Positions 58,162 through 64,000 of a stretch of 64,000 nt of DNA are shown here, piece after piece. Position 1 is the first letter of the stretch. Each line of letters begins with the position of its first letter. The DNA is taken from contig NZ_JAHKRM010000005.1 in NCBI RefSeq assembly GCF_019396345.1, positions 124,001 to 188,000 of the forward strand. Direction: 5' to 3'. The DNA is from Nonomuraea guangzhouensis. GTDB lineage: Bacteria; Actinomycetota; Actinomycetes; Streptosporangiales; Streptosporangiaceae. Made by a program: the position numbers and the translations under genes. The notes under the pieces are model-generated. The model had not been told where the DNA came from. It did no database searches and saw only the letters and a program-made list of their open reading frames with translations.

Positions 58162-58911
58162 TCAGACGCCGCTGAGCATGGCCAGGACGTCGTCGTAGGA
58201 GCCGTTGGCCTCCGCGTCGCGCACGAACCTGGCCCGCTCCACGACAAGTTCCTTCGCGTCGGGCTTCTCGCGCAGAAGGTCGAGGGTCTCGGTGAGGAAG
58301 TCCTCCAGCGGCATGGCGTTCGCGTCGTCCTGCCGGCCCAGCAGCGTCGTCCGCACGCCCGGCGGGGCCACCTCAATCACCTGGACGCCGGCGTTGGCGC
58401 CGACGAGTTGCACGCGCAGACTCTCGGAGAAGGAGTGCAGCGCGGCCTTGGTCGCGTTGTAGGTCGGGGTGATCGGCAGCGGTACGAACGCCAGCGCGGA
58501 GGTGACGTTCATGACGGCCGCGTCGTCCTTGCCCACCAGTAGCGGCAGGAAGGCGTACGTCATCCGGATCGTGCCGAGCAGGTTGATCGTGACGTGGTCC
58601 TCGGCGACCGGGAGACAGGCCGGGTCGAGAAGGTTCTCCCGCAGCATGATGCCGGCGTTGTTGATCAGGACGTTCAGCGCCGGGTGACCGGCCGTCACCG
58701 TTTCGGCGGCGCGGACGATCGACGCGGGGTCGGCGATGTCCAGGACGATCGATTCGATACCCGGGTGCTCGGTGGTGATCTGGTCGAGCAGTTCCTTGCG
58801 CCGACCGGCGACGATCACCTTGTTGCCGGCCTCATGCAGGCGCAGGGCCAGACCGAGCCCGATGCCCGACGTGCCGCCGGTGATCAGAATCGTGTTGCCG
58901 GTCATCTTCAT
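58162..58911 (-). CDS. SDR oxidoreductase (DltE-like) passenger
   Basis: A 249-residue short-chain dehydrogenase: ILITGGTSGIGLGLALRL, NNAGIM, catalytic Ser in NVTSALAFVP, YNATKAAL Tyr-Lys pair and VIEVAPPGVRT. The C-terminal extension (EDFLTETLDLLREKPDAKEL) fits the DltE-type NAD(P) oxidoreductase group. Divergent from the XRE regulator over 204 bp; probably repressed or activated by it. Confidence 0.92.
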   Translation of the reverse strand: MKMTGNTILITGGTSGIGLGLALRLHEAGNKVIVAGRRKELLDQITTEHPGIESIVLDIADPASIVRAAETVTAGHPALNVLINNAGIMLRENLLDPACLPVAEDHVTINLLGTIRMTYAFLPLLVGKDDAAVMNVTSALAFVPLPITPTYNATKAALHSFSESLRVQLVGANAGVQVIEVAPPGVRTTLLGRQDDANAMPLEDFLTETLDLLREKPDAKELVVERARFVRDAEANGSYDDVLAMLSGV

Positions 58912-59115
58912 GGGTGTTCTCTCCTTCGCTGCCGCGAGCCGGTGAGCGCCCGCAGCCCCTGACCGTAGGAGCGCCTGTGCGAGGGGCGGAAGAGGACGGC
59001 TTGTCCATGGATCGGCAATCCCTGCCGGTAACCTCGGGTTGCCGCTGGTCACACGCATGGAGGAGCTCAGCCAGGGATCGGCGGTCTCTGGATGGAAGCC
59101 AAGGAAGCGGCCACG

Positions 59116-59964
59116 ATGAACGACATAGACAAGAAAGAGCTGGCGGATTTCCTGCGCCGGCGGCGTGAGACGCTGCGCCCCCGCGACGTTGGGCTGGTCG
59201 AGGGCCCGCGCAGGCGGACCCAGGGGCTGCGACGCGAGGAGGTCGCCGCTCTCGCCGGCATGTCCACCGACTACTACACCCGCCTGGAGCAGCAGCGCGG
59301 CCCGCAGCCCTCCATGCAGATCGCCACCGCCCTCGCCCGGGCGCTGCGGCTGACCCTGGACGAGCGCGACCACCTCTTCGGCCTCATCGGCCACAACGCC
59401 CCGGCCCGCATCCACCGTCTGGAACACGTCAGCCCGACCCTGATGCGGGTCCTGGACCGCCTGGACGACGCCCCGGCCCTAGTGCTGTCCGACATGGCCG
59501 ACACCCTCGCGATGAACCCACTCGCCACCGCACTGATGGGCGACCAGACCCGCCACACCGGCCTGGCCCGCAGCGCCTATTACCGCTGGTTCACCGACCC
59601 AGCCGAGCGCCTGTACTACCCCGAAGAAGTCCACCCGCGCCACAGCCGCACCCAGGCGGCCCGCCTGCGGGCTGCGCTGACGACCGGCAGCGACACCCCT
59701 AGAGCCGCCCGGATCGTCGCCGAACTCCAGGAACGCAGCCCCGAGTTCGTCCGCGCGTGGGAACGGCAGGAGGTCGCCCAGCGCTACGACGAAAGCAAAA
59801 CCATCCTCCACCCCGAACTCGGCCGTATCGACGTCGACTGCCAGGTCCTGTTCACCGAGAACCGCGCCCAGACCCTCATCGTGCTGACCACGCGCCCCGG
59901 CACGGAAAGCCACAGCAAGCTCGAACTGCTATCCGTCATAGGACACCAGCAGCTCACCCCCTGA
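59116..59964 (+). CDS. XRE-family regulator with MmyB-like ligand domain (passenger)
   Basis: A 282-residue regulator: HTH TQGLRREEVAALAGMSTDYYTRLEQ-type region (residues ~35-60, signature GLRREEVA) followed by the MmyB-like PAS-like domain (LVLSDMADTLAMNPLATAL, AYYRWFTDPAERLYYPEE, SPEFVRAWERQEV). Actinomycetes use this family to control a divergently transcribed SDR, exactly as arranged here. ATG 59116 with AAGGAAG 8 bp upstream is chosen over ATG 59092. Confidence 0.92.
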   Translation: MNDIDKKELADFLRRRRETLRPRDVGLVEGPRRRTQGLRREEVAALAGMSTDYYTRLEQQRGPQPSMQIATALARALRLTLDERDHLFGLIGHNAPARIHRLEHVSPTLMRVLDRLDDAPALVLSDMADTLAMNPLATALMGDQTRHTGLARSAYYRWFTDPAERLYYPEEVHPRHSRTQAARLRAALTTGSDTPRAARIVAELQERSPEFVRAWERQEVAQRYDESKTILHPELGRIDVDCQVLFTENRAQTLIVLTTRPGTESHSKLELLSVIGHQQLTP

Positions 59965-60117
59965 CCAGCCGCCACTTCAGGCGACGACTGCCAGCAACCC
60001 GCGCGTCGGTCTGCCTGGGGCACGCGAGAGCCGAGGCCGCAGAATCCCGTGAGTGGGGGGCCTTCAATGGCCGGCGCTGCCGATCACCTTGGCGGACGGC
60101 ACCCTCTCTCTGGGCCG

Positions 60118-60190
60118 CTGCTGACACTTTCGTGGCGGAGCCACTGACATCCGGTGGCAATACCCACTGACACCCTCGTGGCACTTGGCA
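60118..60190. repeat. Right transposon end with three ~20-bp motifs
   Basis: In inverted orientation to the left end: CTGCTGACACTTTCGTGGCG (60118-60137), CCACTGACATCCGGTGGCA (60141-60159), CCACTGACACCCTCGTGGCA (60164-60183), then CTTGGCA to 60190. The outermost 26 bp match the left end with one mismatch. Confidence 0.85.
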
Positions 60191-60228
60191 ACACCCACCA
60201 TCGACTCGAACACATTATCGCATGGTCG

Positions 60229-60345
60229 ATGAGCCAGGAAGTGGAATACCGACGAGGCAGCCATGCGGTTGCCGCGATGCATGTCCACCTGGTCTTTGTC
60301 ACCAAACACCGGCGAGGCGCGTTCAACAACGAGATGCTGCCAGCG
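60229..60345 (+). pseudogene. IS200/IS605-type tnpA N-terminal fragment
   Basis: Encodes MSQEVEYRRGSHAVAA then MHVHLVFVTKHRRGAF, the unmistakable start of Y1-transposase TnpA proteins, which continue ~100 residues further. Here the match stops after ~39 residues. It begins 38 bp outside the transposon's right end. Confidence 0.75.
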
Positions 60346-60367
60346 GCCCGCGGGTGGCGGTGGCAGG

Positions 60368-60949
60368 CTAACGCCTGGGGCCTGGCAGGACGCGTTCGAC
60401 CACGTCGGTGACCAGGTCGTGGATCTGGCTCTCGGGAAAGACGTCGGGCAGCGTGAGCCGTTCGAGGATCAGCCAGTTGAGCGCCAGGTAGAGCAGGACC
60501 ACGGTGGTCGCGTCACCGGGCAGGCCGGACTGCGTGTGGTAGCTGATGTTGGCGTCGACGTCGGCGCGGATGCGCTCGGTGAGCAGGCGGCGCAGCTCCG
60601 GGCGGCGCGTGGACTCCAGCCGGAGTTCCAGCAGGGCCAGATAGCCGGAGCGGAAGTGGCTGACGCGCTCCACCAGGTCATGCATGAGCTCGGTGACCCG
60701 GTCGCGGTCGCGCGGCCCTTCCAGCGGGGCGGCCACCATCCCCGCCTCGGGCTCCAGCCGTTCGTAGAAGCGGTGGCCGACCTGGGTGAGCAGGTCGTCG
60801 CGGTTGTTGAAGTAGTTGGAGGCCGTGCCGTTGGGCACCTGCGCCTCGATGTCCACAGCCCGGAAGGTCAGCCCGCGCGCCCCCTCACGGGCCAGCACCT
60901 CGATGGCCGCGTCGAGGAGTGCCGCCCGTCGTGCCGGGTTCTGCCGCAT
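60368..60949 (-). CDS. TetR-family regulator
   Basis: A 193-residue regulator: RRAALLDAAIEVLAREGARGL and HTH LTFRAVDIEAQVPNGTASNYF. ATG 60949 has GGGAGAG 5 bp upstream. Its divergent neighbour is the GNAT gene at 61062. No classical palindrome is obvious, though the gap (60950-61061) is AT-rich around AGTACTATGTTGG. Confidence 0.9.
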   Translation of the reverse strand: MRQNPARRAALLDAAIEVLAREGARGLTFRAVDIEAQVPNGTASNYFNNRDDLLTQVGHRFYERLEPEAGMVAAPLEGPRDRDRVTELMHDLVERVSHFRSGYLALLELRLESTRRPELRRLLTERIRADVDANISYHTQSGLPGDATTVVLLYLALNWLILERLTLPDVFPESQIHDLVTDVVERVLPGPRR

Positions 60950-61061
60950 CGAATCTCTCCCGAATCCAGAAATCAAACCACTCTAAGCATAGTACTATGT
61001 TGGACATACGTGAATTCCGTTCACCTGAATTCGAGAACGACGGCCGGATATAACGAGGAAC

Positions 61062-61898
61062 GTGACTCGCATTCATCCGCCGATGGCGGATCCCGCGTGG
61101 TTCGTCGCCCGGCTTCACCCCGGCGACGAGCGGGGGGTGGCGGCGGCCGCCGCCGTCGTCAACGCCGCGCTCGGCCATGGCGTGCTCACCGTCGGCCGGC
61201 TCCTGCGGCACCTGCGCGATGACGAGACGGTCCAGCTCCTGGCGGCCTTCCCGCAGGGGTCGATGACGCCGGTGGGGGCGGCGCTGGCCCAGGTGGTCGA
61301 CGACGAGGGATATCGCGCGTTCATCGCCCCGATGCCGGACGGGACCCTCTCCCCCGACCCGCCGTCCGCCGGCGGACGGCGGGTCGGCATTCTGAGCGCG
61401 ATGGCCGTGGTGCCGTCGATGCGCCGTCGCGGCCTTGGCACCGCCCTCGCCGTCCAGCGCACGGCCTGGCTGAGGGAGCGGTGCACGGAGGCGTACGCCA
61501 TGGTGTGGCTGCGTGACCGCCCGGGGTGCGGCGACGGTGTGCTGAAGGCGGCCGGGTGGGAGCCGGTGACCACCGTCCGCCGATACTGGGAACAGGCTTC
61601 GGTGGCGGGCGACTGCCACTGCCACCGGTGCGGCTCGCCCTGCCACTGCGACGGCCTGCTGATGCGCCTGCCCCACAGGCCGACCGGCGGCGGGAGTCTG
61701 TACTCAGGGCGTGAGCACGACGCGTCGGCCGGGGGCGACTGGGGTGTTCCACACCTGCTCGACCTGGTCCAGCGGCACGGGCAGGGGGTTTACGGCGAAG
61801 GTGCAGGAGGTGATCTCCTGGGCGATCTCCTGGGCGAGGGACGGCAGTTCGGCGACGATGCCGGCGGTGGCCATGACGGTCAGGTTCGCGGCGCGTAA
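61062..61898 (+). CDS. GNAT-family acetyltransferase with Cys/His-rich extension
   Basis: A 278-residue open frame. Residues ~105-170 carry the GNAT acetyl-CoA motif (ILSAMAVVPSMRRRGLGTAL) and AAGWEPVTTVRRYWEQ. It is followed by an unusual GDCHCHRCGSPCHCDG cluster that could bind zinc. The last ~65 residues (after PTGGGSLYSG) are low-complexity and antisense to a dehydrogenase remnant, so the functional protein may have been extended into relic DNA. GTG 61062 start; alternative ATG 61083. Substrate unknown. Confidence 0.68.
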   Translation: MTRIHPPMADPAWFVARLHPGDERGVAAAAAVVNAALGHGVLTVGRLLRHLRDDETVQLLAAFPQGSMTPVGAALAQVVDDEGYRAFIAPMPDGTLSPDPPSAGGRRVGILSAMAVVPSMRRRGLGTALAVQRTAWLRERCTEAYAMVWLRDRPGCGDGVLKAAGWEPVTTVRRYWEQASVAGDCHCHRCGSPCHCDGLLMRLPHRPTGGGSLYSGREHDASAGGDWGVPHLLDLVQRHGQGVYGEGAGGDLLGDLLGEGRQFGDDAGGGHDGQVRGA

Positions 61899-61919
61899 CA
61901 GGAACGAGGGCGGTGTGAT
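61704..61919 (-). pseudogene. C-terminal remnant of an MDR-type oxidoreductase
   Basis: Minus-strand reading gives PSFLLRAANLTVMATAGIVA, ELPSLAQEIAQEITSCTFAV, PVPLDQVEQVWNTP and ends GRRVVLTP-TGA. This is the usual end of a zinc-containing-like NADP dehydrogenase/quinone reductase. There is no upstream coding region for the remaining ~260 residues. Confidence 0.65.
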
Positions 61920-61971
61920 GTCGATGCCCTACGATTACGCGGCGCGGGAGTATCTCGAAGAGAAAGACTGA
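61918..61971 (+). CDS. Possible 17-codon peptide before the second GNAT gene
   Basis: ATG 61918 with GAGGG ~8 bp upstream encodes MSMPYDYAAREYLEEKD and stops 4 bp before the GNAT GTG. The acidic/Tyr-rich peptide and good ribosome site suggest a translated leader or the surviving tail of another gene; equally it may be chance. Confidence 0.3.
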   Translation: MSMPYDYAAREYLEEKD

Positions 61972-61975
61972 TCTT

Positions 61976-62485
61976 GTGGCAGAAGACTTCGCGATCTATC
62001 AAGCCTCCGTGGGTGATGGGGATGTGGTGGGCGAAATCCACGCGGAGTCCTGGAAGGCGGCCTACGTCGACTTCTTCGACCCGGCGTACTTCGCCGAAGC
62101 GGTACAAAGCCGACGCGGGAAGTGGCACAACATGCTCGCCACCAGGCAGGACACCCTCCTGCTCGCCGCGCTGGCCGGACGACCGCTGACCTTCTCCTAC
62201 TTCGGTCCTTCGCCGGTCCGGCCAGGATGGGCCGAACTCTTCGGTTTCTACAACCACCCGGACGCGTGGGGCACCGGCAGCGCGGGCGCCCTGATGGTCG
62301 CCTCCCTGCGCAGGCTGCGCGAGGACGGCTTCGACGGGGTGCATCTGTGGACGCTGCGCGACACCCCCCAGTCACGCCGCTTCTACGCCAAGAACGGCTT
62401 CACCGAGTCGGGTGCGGGCCGCCGGCACGATTTCGGTGACGGCAACCCGATCGAGCAGGTCGAGTACGAGCTGACCCTCAGCTGA
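61976..62485 (+). CDS. GNAT-family N-acetyltransferase
   Basis: A 169-residue acetyltransferase: GEIHAESWKAAYVDFFDPAY N-terminal helix, acetyl-CoA loop NHPDAWGTGSAGALMV (degenerate QxxGxG), LWTLRDTPQSRRFYAKNGF and a closing VEYELTL strand. GTG 61976 is used. Substrate unknown (amine or aminoglycoside-like). Convergent with the SDR gene, 3 bp apart. Confidence 0.86.
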   Translation: MAEDFAIYQASVGDGDVVGEIHAESWKAAYVDFFDPAYFAEAVQSRRGKWHNMLATRQDTLLLAALAGRPLTFSYFGPSPVRPGWAELFGFYNHPDAWGTGSAGALMVASLRRLREDGFDGVHLWTLRDTPQSRRFYAKNGFTESGAGRRHDFGDGNPIEQVEYELTLS

Positions 62486-62488
62486 CCC

Positions 62489-63223
62489 CTACCCGGACAG
62501 GGACGCGCCGCCGCACATCACCAGGTGCTGGCCGGTGACCGAGCCTCCTTCCGGTCCGAGGAGGAAGGCCGTCAGTCCCGCGACCTCCTCGGGCCTGATG
62601 AACCGGCCCAGCGGGGGAACCCGTGGCGGCGTGGTGGCACGTCCGGGATCCCGCAGCATGGGGGTGTCGGTCGGGCCGGGGGCGACCACGTTGACGGTGA
62701 TGCCACGCGGCGCCAGTTCCATGGCCCAGGAACGCGACAAGCCCACGAGCGCGGCCTTGGTCGCCGCGTACTGGCTCTTGCCCGCCGCGCCCGTCATCGT
62801 GCGGCTTCCGATCAGTACGACGCGGCCACCTGGGCGGAGCGCGCCGGCGAGGGCGTTCACCAGAACGGTCGCGGCATCGACGTGGACCCGCCACATGAGG
62901 GCGCCGTCCTGTGCCGAGAGGTGTCCGAGCGGCGCGGAGCGTTGCAGGCCCGCCGCGTGCACGATGGCGTCGACGGCGCCCACCGCGGCTGATGCGTCGG
63001 CCAGTTGGTCGAGGTCGGTCAGATCCGCCTGGACCCACGAGTAGGCCGGGGTGTCCTGGCGCTGCTCCGGAGGGTGGGTGCGGCTCATCCCGGTGATTCT
63101 CCAGCCCTCGCGGAGCAGGCGTGTGGCGACGGCCCGGCCGATGCCGGAGCTGGCCCCGGTCACCACCGCGTGCCGCTGCTCGTCCGCGGTCTGTCCGGTG
63201 TGGCGGTCCGGCGTGGCGTCCAT
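62489..63223 (-). CDS. SDR-family oxidoreductase
   Basis: A 244-residue short-chain dehydrogenase: VVTGASSGIGRAVATRLL, HAAGLQ in place of NNAG, catalytic Ser in VVLIGSRTM, YAATKAAL, and the C-terminal VAPGPTDTPM and HLVMCGGASLSG. ATG 63223 (MDATPDRHTGQ) lies 7 bp after the sialidase-like gene stop, so the two are co-transcribed. Confidence 0.92.
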   Translation of the reverse strand: MDATPDRHTGQTADEQRHAVVTGASSGIGRAVATRLLREGWRITGMSRTHPPEQRQDTPAYSWVQADLTDLDQLADASAAVGAVDAIVHAAGLQRSAPLGHLSAQDGALMWRVHVDAATVLVNALAGALRPGGRVVLIGSRTMTGAAGKSQYAATKAALVGLSRSWAMELAPRGITVNVVAPGPTDTPMLRDPGRATTPPRVPPLGRFIRPEEVAGLTAFLLGPEGGSVTGQHLVMCGGASLSG

Positions 63224-63230
63224 CGGCACG

Positions 63231-64000
63231 TCAGATGCCTTCGGTGCGGGCGGCCCACTCGGGTCGTACGCGGACGTACTTGATGACGCGGCGGTGGTAG
63301 GTGAAGGCGATGTGCAGGTCACCGTCGGCGGTTTCCTGGATGGACGGGTAGGAGAACTCCCGGTTGAGACCGTCGCGGGAGTTGTTGGTCAGGCAGTAGC
63401 CGTCTCCCACCTCGAGATCGCGGCGGATCGGCCAGGTGCGCCCTCCATCGCCGGACAGCGCGAGCGTCATGGGGGCACGCGGAGCACCCCAGAACGCGGT
63501 TCGCTCATCGCGCCCGACGGGTGCCGGCACCTCCCCGGCGGGTCCGGCCGGCCCGTCGCCGGCCGGACCCGCCGGGGTCTCGGCGAGGCCGTCATCGTCG
63601 ATCTCGTCGTACAGGGACACCCGGCGCTCGGTGGCGTCGGCCGCGCTGCTGGCGTTGAACACCAGCGCCAGCCGACCGTCACGCAGCGTGACGTATTGGA
63701 CGGAGGAATTGTTGTTGGGCAGTTCGGTGGGGCCGGGAGCGCTCCAGGTAGCGCCCTCGTCTTCTGACCGGCTCGCGTAGATCGAATCCGCCCAGCGACT
63801 GCGGAACAGCGCGAGCAGCGTGCCGTCGGCCAGGAGGTGGACGTTCATGTGGACGCAGCCGGTGCTCTCCGGAACGGGCTGTTCGCGCCAGGTTCGTCCC
63901 TCGTCGTCGGAGATCATGAGGGAGCTGGTGTCACGGTCGCCGACCCAGCGCTTGCCCGGTGTGGTGACGCAGTTGAAGACGGGTAGCAGCCACCGGCCGG
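63231..64000 (-). CDS. Sialidase/BNR-repeat family protein (5' part beyond the window)
   Basis: The 3' 256 codons of a six-bladed-propeller protein. Asp-box motifs are visible: SDDEGRTW, SEDEGATW and SGDGGRTW. FSYPSIQETADGDLHIAFTYHRR near the C-terminus is typical of the exo-alpha-sialidase-like (BNR_2) family. A Gly/Pro/Ala insertion (PAGPAGDGPAGPAGEVPAP) sits between blades. No signal peptide can be judged. Followed by an SDR gene, suggesting sugar metabolism. Confidence 0.82.
   Translation of the reverse strand, partial: GRWLLPVFNCVTTPGKRWVGDRDTSSLMISDDEGRTWREQPVPESTGCVHMNVHLLADGTLLALFRSRWADSIYASRSEDEGATWSAPGPTELPNNNSSVQYVTLRDGRLALVFNASSAADATERRVSLYDEIDDDGLAETPAGPAGDGPAGPAGEVPAPVGRDERTAFWGAPRAPMTLALSGDGGRTWPIRRDLEVGDGYCLTNNSRDGLNREFSYPSIQETADGDLHIAFTYHRRVIKYVRVRPEWAARTEGI

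Larger units (their letters stand above)
52385..60190. mobile_element. ~7.8-kb Tn5053/Tn402/Tn7-like transposon with passenger genes
   Basis: Bounded by inverted ends sharing TGCCAAGTGCCACGAG.GTGTCAGTG, each containing repeated ~20-bp motifs. Minus-strand transposition genes lie from 57541 down to 52448: serine resolvase, DD(35)E transposase, AAA ATPase, ATPase-like/orf275 and an HTH protein. Passengers at 57723-59964: SnoaL-like, SDR, XRE regulator. No 5-bp target duplication is visible (flanks CGACC and ACACC), and the transposition genes carry several frameshifts. The inference of one element rests on matching ends plus gene content; family placement is tentative. Confidence 0.8.

Noticed and set aside
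52376..60195. 5-bp target-site duplication flanking the transposon
   Set aside because: Flanks CGACC and ACACC share only three positions; the right side has evidently been rearranged, so no duplication is claimed.
1..64000. tRNA, rRNA or riboswitch genes
   Set aside because: No cloverleaf, rRNA block or recognisable riboswitch core was seen on either strand by eye; a covariance-model scan would be needed to be certain.

Overview
The window is 64 kb of very GC-rich DNA with dense genes, strong G/C bias at third codon positions, many GTG starts, and families typical of filamentous actinomycetes: SARP/AfsR regulators, F420/PPOX-type oxidoreductases, many TetR regulators, secreted FG-GAP hydrolases and DosR-type boxes. 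A member of the Streptosporangiales or a close relative is my inference; no rRNA or tRNA gene is present to test it.

Layout. 1-8.6 kb: a secreted PHB-depolymerase-like esterase, a divergent copper-amine-oxidase-like protein, a serine hydrolase, and a giant AfsR-like regulator carrying two low-complexity insertions. 8.6-18.7 kb: a DrrAB-type ABC exporter, a LysR regulator, an amidotransferase-like protein that has lost its catalytic His, an orphan histidine kinase with a beta-propeller lipoprotein, a carboxymuconolactone decarboxylase-like protein, a serine hydrolase, an MFS exporter and a VOC protein. 18.8-30.5 kb: a respiratory block with a SBP56-type methanethiol oxidase and its membrane partner, narGHJI, a PPOX flavoprotein and narK. 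Three palindromes resembling the DosR/DevR box sit upstream of narG, the PPOX gene and narK, so nitrate respiration is probably induced by hypoxia or NO through a DosR-like regulator encoded elsewhere. 30.5-38 kb: small regulator/enzyme pairs (TetR/bicupin, DoxX with its own large operator, TetR/lipase, SDR/MerR), a protein made of two fused P-loop kinase domains, and VanX. 37.8-43.8 kb: a second AfsR-type regulator, divergent from two secreted peptidoglycan hydrolases (CHAP and lysozyme-like) that share an almost identical 738-bp FG-GAP repeat tail. 43.8-52 kb: XRE/DUF2975, a membrane serine hydrolase, an AlkZ-like protein, TetR and ABC-F, then a TetR/quinone-oxidoreductase/SnoaL module bracketed by two ~154-bp direct repeats that each contain the 3' end of the ABC-F gene.

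52.4-60.2 kb is the most striking part: a ~7.8-kb transposon with inverted ends made of repeated ~20-bp motifs (two on the left, three on the right). Its transposition genes resemble a Tn5053/Tn402/Tn7-type system: serine resolvase, DD(35)E transposase, AAA ATPase, a second ATPase-like ORF and an HTH protein. It carries three intact passenger genes (SnoaL-like, SDR, MmyB-like XRE regulator). The recombinase, transposase, both ATPase-type ORFs, but not the passengers, are interrupted by single-base frameshifts and one nonsense codon, so the element looks stranded. Its left end cuts into a YCII/DGPF-domain pseudogene next to an ECF sigma-factor remnant, and its right end abuts an IS200-type tnpA fragment. 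60.3-64 kb: TetR, two GNAT acetyltransferases, a dehydrogenase remnant, an SDR and the 3' part of a sialidase-like gene.
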